From: Aeromicrobium endophyticum
GTDB taxonomy: Bacteria > Actinomycetota > Actinomycetes > Propionibacteriales > Nocardioidaceae
Reading direction: 5' to 3'
Assembly (NCBI RefSeq): GCF_003586285.1
Contig: NZ_QUBR01000002.1
Location: 434,001-498,000, forward strand
Length of the DNA: 64,000 nucleotides
Shown here: piece by piece, positions 43,339 to 49,137 of the stretch
Layout: each line of letters starts with the position of its first letter
How positions within the stretch are numbered: the first letter of the stretch is position 1
The notes under the pieces: model-generated
The model's database searches: none
What the model was told of the DNA's origin: nothing
Seen by the model: the letters and a program-made list of their open reading frames with translations, nothing else
Made by a program: the position numbers and the translations under genes

Positions 43339-43434
43339 TCCCAGTGTGTCAGTCCTGTTCCTGCACGCAACGGCGGTGCCCGCCTGGTGGTCACGACCGC
43401 CGTGTCCGGCACCGGTGCGTGCCGGGTGATGTCC

Positions 43435-43440
43435 TAGGCT
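43435..43440 (+). promoter_or_regulatory. -10 box for the pgsA-gcvH run
   Basis: TAGGCT lies 70 nt before the GTG of the phosphatidyltransferase gene, giving a leader of about 65 nt. Confidence 0.45.
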
Positions 43441-43510
43441 GTCCCGTGGACGATCGGGGCATCTGCCCCACCAGCATCGGGCCACGAGCACAGGCGAGGA
43501 GGACGATCGA

Positions 43511-44086
43511 GTGGACGAGCGCATCATCACCGTGCCGAATGCGCTCAGCTTCGTCCGTCTCCTGCTCGTCCCGGTCTTCCTGTGGCTCGTGCTCGGCCCC
43601 GAGAAGGACGGCCTGGCGCTGCTCGTCCTCATGATCTCCGGCATCACCGACTACCTCGACGGCAAGCTGGCACGCTCGCTCAACCAGGCCTCCAAGATCG
43701 GTGCGATCCTCGACCCCGTCGCCGACCGCTGCTACATCCTGGCCGTGGTCATCGGGCTCGGCTTCCGCGACATCATCCCGTGGTGGCTCGCCGTCATCCT
43801 GCCGCTGCGGGATGTCTTCCTGTTCGGCCTCGTGCCGTTCCTGCGCACACGGGGCTACAGCTCGCTCCCCGTGCACTTCCTCGGCAAGGCGGCCACCGCG
43901 AGCCTGCTGTACGCCTTCCCGCTGCTGCTGCTGGGCGACTCCACCGGCACCGTCGCCGACCTGGCCAACGTCTTCGGCTGGGCCTTCACGATCTGGGGCG
44001 TCGCGCTCTACTGGTGGGGCGGCGTGCTGTACGCCTTCCAGGTCAGACGCCTCCTGGTCACGACTCCGCGCGTCGTCCGAGCCTGA
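43511..44086 (+). CDS. CDP-alcohol phosphatidyltransferase (PgsA2-like)
   Basis: The 191-residue membrane enzyme has the CDP-alcohol motif DYLDGKLARSLNQASKIG followed by AILDPVADR (the D-G-x2-A-R-x8-G-x3-D-x3-D pattern) and about five membrane helices. By gene order it matches mycobacterial PgsA2 (Rv1822); the alcohol acceptor is not determined. The GTG start has GAGGAGG 7 nt upstream. It starts the conserved block through gcvP. Confidence 0.9.
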   Translation: MDERIITVPNALSFVRLLLVPVFLWLVLGPEKDGLALLVLMISGITDYLDGKLARSLNQASKIGAILDPVADRCYILAVVIGLGFRDIIPWWLAVILPLRDVFLFGLVPFLRTRGYSSLPVHFLGKAATASLLYAFPLLLLGDSTGTVADLANVFGWAFTIWGVALYWWGGVLYAFQVRRLLVTTPRVVRA

Positions 44087-44088
44087 CC

Positions 44089-44856
44089 ATGCGCGACGAG
44101 GAGGGTCTGCTCGAGAAGATCGCCGACACCGCGCTCGACGACGACTACTACGTGGTCAGGTCCGGGCCGCACGACGCTTCGCACCGGTTCAACACCGTGC
44201 TGACCGCTCTGGTGCTGGCCGCCTTCGCGGTGCTGGTGGCGATGGCCGCGATCCAGACCCGCTCCGAGCGTCCGGCCGCCGAACGAGCGCGCGAGACGAT
44301 CATCGGCGACATCGAGTCCCGCAAGTCGCTGCTCGCCGACCGCGAGGCGAGGGCCGAGAAGCTGCGCGGCGAGGTCGCATCGCTGCGGTCGTCGGTCGTC
44401 GGTGCCGACGCCGAGCTTGACGAGCTGAGGCTGCTGGCGGCCGACCGAGCCGTGCGCGGGCCGGGGCTGAAGGTCGTGACGAGCCCCGGACCGGCCGACG
44501 ACATCGACGACCGCGACCTCCAGCGGCTGGTCAACGGCTTCTGGTACGCCGGCGCCGAGGCCGTCGAGGTCAACGGCAAGCGCATCGGCTCGCTCACGGC
44601 GATCCGCCAGGCAAGCGGCGTGATCAAGGTCAACTTCGACGCGATCGGCCCTCCGTACACGATCGTCGTGCTCGGCGATCCCGACTCGCTGCAGGAGCGG
44701 TTCGAGCAGTCCGCGGTCGGACGCGACTGGCTGCAGCGGCGAAAGCGAGCGGCCGTGCAGTTCGACGTGACACGATCGGACGACCTGTCCGTCACGGCCG
44801 TGCCCAAGGACAGGCTGGCCATCCGGCACGCGACAGCGACGAAGGAGGACTCATGA
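44089..44856 (+). CDS. DUF881 family membrane protein (first copy)
   Basis: The 255-residue protein has one membrane helix (about 38-58), a coiled-coil segment (about 68-115, rich in Glu/Arg/Leu) and an extracytoplasmic DUF881 domain (GLKVVTSPGPADDIDDRDLQRLVNGFWYAGAEAVEVNG). Function is unknown. It matches Rv1823 by position and lies two bases after the pgsA-like stop. A second DUF881 gene follows after sbp; together they may form a complex. Confidence 0.88.
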   Translation: MRDEEGLLEKIADTALDDDYYVVRSGPHDASHRFNTVLTALVLAAFAVLVAMAAIQTRSERPAAERARETIIGDIESRKSLLADREARAEKLRGEVASLRSSVVGADAELDELRLLAADRAVRGPGLKVVTSPGPADDIDDRDLQRLVNGFWYAGAEAVEVNGKRIGSLTAIRQASGVIKVNFDAIGPPYTIVVLGDPDSLQERFEQSAVGRDWLQRRKRAAVQFDVTRSDDLSVTAVPKDRLAIRHATATKEDS

Positions 44857-45185
44857 TCCCGGTCATCGGCCTGGCCTTCGGCATCATCGCCGGACTCGTG
44901 CTGCAGCCCACCGTGCCGACCGCCCTGCAGCCCTACCTGCCGATCGCGATCGTCGCGGCGCTCGACGCCGTCATCGGCGCGCTCCGTGCGCTGGGGGAGC
45001 GGCGGTTCGACGACCGGGTGTTCGTCGTCTCGTTCATCTCCAACGTCGTGATCGCCGCGTTCATGGTCTACCTGGGCGACCAGCTGGGCGTCGGCTCGCA
45101 GCTGTCGACCGGCGTCGTGGTCGTGCTCGGCATCCGCATCTTCTCCAACGCCGCAGCCATCCGCCGCAGGATCTTCCATGCCTGA
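44853..45185 (+). CDS. sbp: Small basic protein, DUF1290
   Basis: The 110-residue protein has three predicted membrane helices (about 2-22, 28-46 and 62-82) and a C-terminal amphipathic end (GIRIFSNAAAIRRRIF). The family is named small basic protein after Bacillus Sbp and is almost always next to DUF881 genes; its role is unknown. It overlaps both DUF881 neighbours (4 and 8 nt). Confidence 0.88.
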   Translation: MIPVIGLAFGIIAGLVLQPTVPTALQPYLPIAIVAALDAVIGALRALGERRFDDRVFVVSFISNVVIAAFMVYLGDQLGVGSQLSTGVVVVLGIRIFSNAAAIRRRIFHA

Positions 45186-45897
45186 CCACGGGCTCCCGGC
45201 CCGTCAGGGCTGGCGCGAGCTGCTGCGTCCTCGTGCGTCCCAGATCATCGTGGCCGTGCTCATCGGTGCCCTCGCGTTCGCGATCACCGTGCAGGTCAGC
45301 GACGACGACAGCGAGGACTACTCGGGCGTCCGCGGCGACGAGCTCGTCGAGCTGCTCAAGTCGCTCGACGTCGCCAACGGTCGTCTCGCCACCCAGCTCG
45401 ACGAGCTGACCGTCACCCGCAACGGCCTGCTCAGCAGCACGCAGCGCTCCGAGCGGGCCGAGAAGCAGGCCAAGCGGCGAGCGGAGGACCTGTCGATCCT
45501 CGCCGGCACGGCCGGCGCCACGGGCCCCGGCATCGAGGTCGTCATCAAGGACCCCGACCGCCAGATCGACGCACCCGCGCTGCTCGACGCGATCGAGGAG
45601 CTGCGCGATGCCGGCGCCGAGGCCATCGCCATCAACGGCGTCGCACGGGTCGTGGCGCAGACGTACTTCCTCGACGACGACGGGCAGATCCGCGTGGGCG
45701 GACGCGAGATCAAGCGGCCGTACCGCATCGAGGCGATCGGCGCCTCGCAAGACCTGGCCGAGGCGGTCCGCATCCGTGGAGGGCTCACCGACCGCGTCGC
45801 CAACCGCGGAGGCACGGCCACCGTGGTCCGCAAGGACAAGGTCACGATCACCGCCTTGGCCGACGTCAAGAGCCCCGAGTACGCTCGACCGAAATGA
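45178..45897 (+). CDS. DUF881 family membrane protein (second copy)
   Basis: The 239-residue protein has one membrane helix (about 22-42), a coiled-coil (about 60-100) and the DUF881 domain (GPGIEVVIKDPDRQIDAPALLDAIEELRDAGAEAI). It matches Rv1825 by position. The two DUF881 copies differ in length and sequence, so they are old paralogues and not a recent duplication. Confidence 0.88.
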   Translation: MPDHGLPARQGWRELLRPRASQIIVAVLIGALAFAITVQVSDDDSEDYSGVRGDELVELLKSLDVANGRLATQLDELTVTRNGLLSSTQRSERAEKQAKRRAEDLSILAGTAGATGPGIEVVIKDPDRQIDAPALLDAIEELRDAGAEAIAINGVARVVAQTYFLDDDGQIRVGGREIKRPYRIEAIGASQDLAEAVRIRGGLTDRVANRGGTATVVRKDKVTITALADVKSPEYARPK

Positions 45898-45940
45898 CCC
45901 CACCCGCACGCGACGAGCGTGTGACTGCAAGGAGACCGCG

Positions 45941-46318
45941 GTGATCCCTGAGGACCTGTACTACAGCGAGGAGCACGAGTGGGTGCGCCTCGACGACGAC
46001 ATCGCCACGGTCGGCATCACCGACTTCGCACAGGACCAGCTCGGCGACATCGTGTACGTCGAGCTGCCGTCGGTGGGCGATCGCGTCGAGGCCGGCACCG
46101 TCGTCGGCGAGCTCGAGTCCACCAAGTCCGTCAGCGACGTGTTCTCGCCGTTGAGCGGCGAGGTCGTGGCCCGCAACGAGGCGCTCGACGGCGGCCCCGA
46201 GGTCATCAACTCCGATCCCTACGGCGAGGGCTGGCTCATCAAGCTGCGCCCGGTCGAGGACGATCCGACCGCGTCCCTGCTCGAGGCCGAGGCCTACAAG
46301 GCCCTCACGTCGGACTGA
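45941..46318 (+). CDS. gcvH: Glycine cleavage system H protein
   Basis: GcvH carries the lipoyl arm that shuttles aminomethyl groups between the P, T and L proteins. The 125-residue protein has the lipoylation site VGELESTKSVSDVFSP (Lys at about 65). The GTG start is preceded by AAGGAGA. It is separated from gcvP by three regulatory genes and lies outside the glycine riboswitch; gcvT is not in the window. Confidence 0.95.
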   Translation: MIPEDLYYSEEHEWVRLDDDIATVGITDFAQDQLGDIVYVELPSVGDRVEAGTVVGELESTKSVSDVFSPLSGEVVARNEALDGGPEVINSDPYGEGWLIKLRPVEDDPTASLLEAEAYKALTSD

Positions 46319-46336
46319 CCCATCGTCCCCGCGCGC

Positions 46337-46365
46337 GGTCTCGTCGACTCCGGTTCGACGAGACC
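46337..46365 (+). terminator. U-less hairpin terminator after gcvH
   Basis: An 11-bp perfect stem (46337-46347 with 46355-46365) and a 7-nt loop, 18 nt after the gcvH stop. No T-run follows. Confidence 0.65.
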
Positions 46366-46375
46366 CGCCGGGTGC

Positions 46376-46381
46376 TAGGTT
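46376..46381 (+). promoter_or_regulatory. -10 box for the FHA gene
   Basis: TAGGTT lies 11 nt after the gcvH hairpin and 54 nt before the FHA gene ATG, which has AGGAG upstream. Confidence 0.45.
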
Positions 46382-46435
46382 GGAGACCACGCACCACCTC
46401 CTCGCCGAGGTCGACCGCACACAGGAGTGACGCCG

Positions 46436-46909
46436 ATGTCAACGCCGGACCACGAGCCCGACGCTGTTCCGTCTGAGCCCCGCGCCGCCGCGTCGGAGCC
46501 CGTCTCCGATCACACGACGCACATCCCGATCCTCGACGCCGACACCGAGGAGATGACCGCGTCCGACGTCTCGGCCGTCGAGAACCTTCCGGCGGGCAGC
46601 GCGATGCTGCTGGTGCAGCGCGGACCCGACTCGGGAGCACGCTTCCTGCTCGACAGCGACGAGGTGTCGGTCGGCCGTCACCCCGACAGCGACATCTTCC
46701 TCGACGACATCAGCGTGTCGCGCCGGCACGGCGTCTTCGCGCGCAGCGGCAGCGGCGGCTACACCGTCACCGACCTCGGCAGCCTCAACGGCACCTACGT
46801 CAACCGCGACCGCATCGACAGCGAGGTCGCCCTGTCGGGCGGTGACGAGGTCCAGATCGGCAAGTACCGCCTGATCTACTTCGCCGGAGCACTGAAGGAC
46901 CGTACGTGA
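46436..46909 (+). CDS. garA: FHA-domain regulator, GarA/OdhI-like
   Basis: The 157-residue protein has a C-terminal FHA domain (about 65-150: VSVGRHPDSDIFLDD, ISVSRRHGVF, LGSLNGTYVN) and the preceding conserved NLPAGSAMLLVQRGP. In mycobacteria and corynebacteria the orthologue inhibits 2-oxoglutarate dehydrogenase and controls glutamate metabolism until phosphorylated on an N-terminal ETTxxF motif. Here the matching region reads DHTTHIPIL, with both threonines but no Glu before them and no Phe after. The ATG at 46436 has AGGAG 8 nt upstream. Confidence 0.88.
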   Translation: MSTPDHEPDAVPSEPRAAASEPVSDHTTHIPILDADTEEMTASDVSAVENLPAGSAMLLVQRGPDSGARFLLDSDEVSVGRHPDSDIFLDDISVSRRHGVFARSGSGGYTVTDLGSLNGTYVNRDRIDSEVALSGGDEVQIGKYRLIYFAGALKDRT

Positions 46910-46927
46910 GCGAGCGTCAGCGAGCGA
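46907..46927 (+). repeat. Post-stop repeat element, TGASCGAGCGYCAGCGAGSGA
   Basis: The element starts with the FHA stop codon. The same 21-nt pattern, three bases different, begins at the tctA stop (36092) and in its duplicated copy (36172). It consists of two imperfect GCGAGCG-type direct repeats. Confidence 0.6.
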
Positions 46928-46982
46928 CCCGTCAGTGCCTCACGGCGACGTCGCCGTACGCTTCTCCCACGGCGGCGGCGAC

Positions 46983-47702
46983 GTGAGCGAGCCGCTTCCC
47001 GAGCTCTCCAGGCTCGGCATCGGCAAGGTCCTCGACGAGCTCCTGCCGGAGTTCCCCGACCTGACGATCACCAAGATCCGCTACCTCGAGTCCGAGGGCC
47101 TGCTCGAGCCCGAGCGCACCGCCTCGGGCTACCGCAAGTTCTCGTTCAGCGACGTGGAGCGGTTGCGCTTCATCCTGCGCCAGCAGCGTGACAAGTTCTG
47201 GCCGCTCAGCCACATCCGCCAGGTGCTCGACGACATGGACCGCGGCGTCGTCCCCGACCCGGTCCAGGGTCCGACCGTGCGGGTCCCGCACCTCAGCCTC
47301 GCCGATGACGGTCTGCCCACGCCGGCGACGTTCCTCGAGTCGTCGGGCAGCATGCGGCTGTCGCGTGACGACCTGATCGAGGCCGCCGGCATCGACAGCC
47401 AGACCCTCGACGCGATCGAGGAGTTCGGTCTCATCCCGAGACGGCCCACGCAGACGTACTACGACTCCACGGCCCTGCAGATCGCGTCGATCGTCGGCGA
47501 GTTCGCCGAGCTGGGCCTCGAGCCCCGGCACCTGCGCCCGTTCGGTGCCGCTGCCGACCGCGAGGCCGCCCTGTTCGACCAGGTCGTCTCGCCGCGGGCG
47601 CGCCAGCTCGACAAAGAGGCGGCCGAGCGAACCGTCGCCGGCCTCGCGGCGCTGTCGATCCGGCTGCAGTCCGTCCTGGTCAGAAGTCGATTGCGCGGCT
47701 GA
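46983..47702 (+). CDS. ftsR: MerR family regulator (FtsR/Rv1828-like)
   Basis: The 239-residue protein has an N-terminal MerR winged helix (ELSRLGIGKVLDELLPEFPDLTITKIRYLESEGLLEPERTASGYRKF, here in two parts: helices at about 10-45 and wing at about 50-60). A C-terminal effector-type region follows. It corresponds to Rv1828, whose corynebacterial orthologue FtsR activates ftsZ. GTG 46983 is preferred to GTG 46935 because it gives the family N-terminus; no good ribosome binding site is seen for either. Confidence 0.85.
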   Translation: MSEPLPELSRLGIGKVLDELLPEFPDLTITKIRYLESEGLLEPERTASGYRKFSFSDVERLRFILRQQRDKFWPLSHIRQVLDDMDRGVVPDPVQGPTVRVPHLSLADDGLPTPATFLESSGSMRLSRDDLIEAAGIDSQTLDAIEEFGLIPRRPTQTYYDSTALQIASIVGEFAELGLEPRHLRPFGAAADREAALFDQVVSPRARQLDKEAAERTVAGLAALSIRLQSVLVRSRLRG

Positions 47703-47705
47703 CCC

Positions 47706-48167
47706 GTGCGCGAGGTCGAGGTCGTGGGCGTTCGCGTCGAGATGCCGACCAACCAACCGCTCGTGCTGCTCCGGGAGTCCGAGGGCACGCGCTACCTGCC
47801 CATCTGGATCGGAGCGGTCGAGGCGTCGGCCATCGCCTACGCGCAGCAGGGCACCCCGACGCCGCGCCCGCTGACCCACGAGCTCATGCAGCACGTGGTC
47901 GAGGCGCTCGGTGACGAGCTCGACGAGGTGCGGATCCTCGACGTCCGCGACGGCGTCTTCTTCGCGCAGCTGGTCTTCGCCTCCGGGGCCGAGGTCGAGG
48001 CGCGTCCGTCCGACTCGATCGCGTTGGCGCTGCGGGCCGGCGCCCGCATCGTGTGCGCCGAGGACGTGCTCGACGAGGCCGGCATCGCCACGAGCGACGA
48101 CGAGGAGGAGGTCGTCGAGAAGTTCCGCGAGTTCCTCGACGAGGTCGAGCCCGAGGATTTCGGCTAA
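47706..48167 (+). CDS. Bifunctional nuclease family protein, DUF151
   Basis: The 153-residue protein has the DUF151 core: NQPLVLLRESEGTRYLPIWIG, EASAIAYAQQG, and RPSDSIALALRAGARIVCAEDVLDEAG, with an acidic C-terminus. It matches Rv1829. Plant relatives have RNase and DNase activity, but for the bacterial proteins the function is not settled. It starts 3 nt after the MerR stop. Confidence 0.9.
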   Translation: MREVEVVGVRVEMPTNQPLVLLRESEGTRYLPIWIGAVEASAIAYAQQGTPTPRPLTHELMQHVVEALGDELDEVRILDVRDGVFFAQLVFASGAEVEARPSDSIALALRAGARIVCAEDVLDEAGIATSDDEEEVVEKFREFLDEVEPEDFG

Positions 48168-48169
48168 CC

Positions 48170-48258
48170 CTCAACCTTCGAGTCAGACTTGAGAATTGCT
48201 CGTCCGCGACACGCGCGCGGTCGTTGACCGCGCAAACTCTCATCTCTACCTTGAGAGT
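48170..48258 (+). promoter_or_regulatory. Promoter and two inverted-repeat operators of the second merR gene
   Basis: A promoter TTGACC (48224-48229), 17-bp spacer, TACCTT (48247-48252) is covered by an inverted repeat ACTCTC (48236-48241) / GAGAGT (48253-48258). A second inverted repeat CTCAA (48170-48174) / TTGAG (48189-48193) lies upstream. The arrangement suggests autoregulation by the encoded MerR protein. The start is near 48259, giving a leader of about 70 nt. Confidence 0.6.
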
Positions 48259-48330
48259 GCTGCCGAAGGTACACGGATGTAGTTCCGTGGCGGTAGTCTT
48301 CCCCCACACCAGCTTTGGAAGGCATTCCGG

Positions 48331-48918
48331 ATGATCGAGTCGCACGACAACGACGCCACCGCCACACGTCACGAGGCAGCCGCCGAGGCGAGCGACCAGG
48401 GTCTTCTCTTCAACGACGACGTCTCACCGCTTCCCGAGGACGCCGGCTTCCGCGGCCCGACGGCCTGCAGCGCCGCCGGTATCACCTACCGCCAGCTCGA
48501 CTACTGGGCGCGCACCGGCCTGGTCGAGCCCACGGTCCGCTCGGCGACCGGTTCGGGTACCCAGCGCCTGTACTCGTTCAAGGACATCCTGCTGCTCAAG
48601 ATCATCAAGCGTCTGCTCGACGCCGGTGTCTCGCTGCAGCAGATCCGCGTGGCGATCGACCACCTGCGCGTGCGCGGCACCGACGACCTCACCCAGGTCA
48701 CGCTGATGAGCGATGGCGCCAGCGTGTACGAGTGCCGCTCGGCCGACGAGGTCATCGACCTCCTGCAGGGTGGCCAGGGGGTCTTCGGCATCGCCATCGG
48801 CGGCGTCTGGAAGGAGATCGAGGGCTCGCTGCACGAGCTGCCGAGCGAGCGTGCGGTCGAGATCTCGCTGGCCGACGACGAGCTGGCGGCTCGACGCCGC
48901 GCGCGTCTGTCGTCCTGA
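48331..48918 (+). CDS. MerR family regulator (Rv1830-like)
   Basis: The 195-residue protein has an acidic N-terminal extension (about 1-42) and a MerR-type helix-turn-helix (GPTACSAAGITYRQLDYWARTGLVEPTVR, about 45-75, split over helix and wing). A dimerisation helix with KIIKRLLDAGVSLQQIR and a C-terminal region follow. It matches mycobacterial Rv1830 by order and size. The ATG at 48331 follows GGAAGG. Confidence 0.88.
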   Translation: MIESHDNDATATRHEAAAEASDQGLLFNDDVSPLPEDAGFRGPTACSAAGITYRQLDYWARTGLVEPTVRSATGSGTQRLYSFKDILLLKIIKRLLDAGVSLQQIRVAIDHLRVRGTDDLTQVTLMSDGASVYECRSADEVIDLLQGGQGVFGIAIGGVWKEIEGSLHELPSERAVEISLADDELAARRRARLSS

Positions 48919-48943
48919 TCCCGCAGCATCGAGTCGGCCTTGG

Positions 48944-48949
48944 TAGGCT
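48944..48949 (+). promoter_or_regulatory. -10 box upstream of the glycine riboswitch
   Basis: TAGGCT lies 19 nt before aptamer helix P1 and 25 nt after the merR stop. A clear -35 box is not seen. Confidence 0.45.
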
Positions 48950-48967
48950 GGCCGTGCTGTCGATCGC

Positions 48968-49096
48968 GCGTGGGAGAGCTCGCCCAGGCGACGCCGAAGG
49001 GGCAATTCCTCCCCGGAACCTCTCAGGCACCAAGGACCACGCGTTCGAGGCAATTCTGGAGCGCTGCCTCGCACGCTGAGCAGCCGTGACAGAAGG
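48968..49096 (+). ncRNA. Glycine riboswitch, one full aptamer plus vestigial second
   Basis: The first aptamer (48968-49044) has a 7-bp P1 (CGCGTGG with CCACGCG) and the conserved segments GGGAGAG, GCCGAAGGGGCAA and CTCTCAGGCA. A degenerate second aptamer follows: TTCTGG (49055-49060) and GACAGAAGGGG (49089-49099) are recognisable, with only small hairpins between, and TTCTG pairs with CAGAA (49090-49094). This is the singlet-with-ghost type. Confidence 0.93.
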
Positions 49097-49097
49097 G

Positions 49098-49136
49098 GAG
49101 GCGATGGTCCTTCACGCCTCTACCCCCGGAGCTCTC
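49098..49136 (+). promoter_or_regulatory. Expression platform of the glycine riboswitch
   Basis: Hairpin GAGGCG (49098-49103) with CGCCTC (49115-49120) ends just before the ribosome binding site GGAG (49128-49131). GAGCTCTC (49129-49136) is fully complementary to GAGAGCTC (48975-48982) in the aptamer, part of which forms a conserved aptamer helix when folded. Release of the site upon glycine binding would give an ON switch (inference). Confidence 0.5.
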
Positions 49137-49137
49137 T

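Noticed and set aside
43446-43634. Leaderless small ORF at GTG 43446 before the pgsA-like gene
   Set aside because: It is out of frame with and overlaps the phosphatidyltransferase gene, and its Ser/Arg composition is that of a shadow frame.
44089-45897. Recent duplication of DUF881 genes
   Set aside because: The two copies share the fold but little sequence, and the same pair exists in mycobacteria, so the duplication is ancient.
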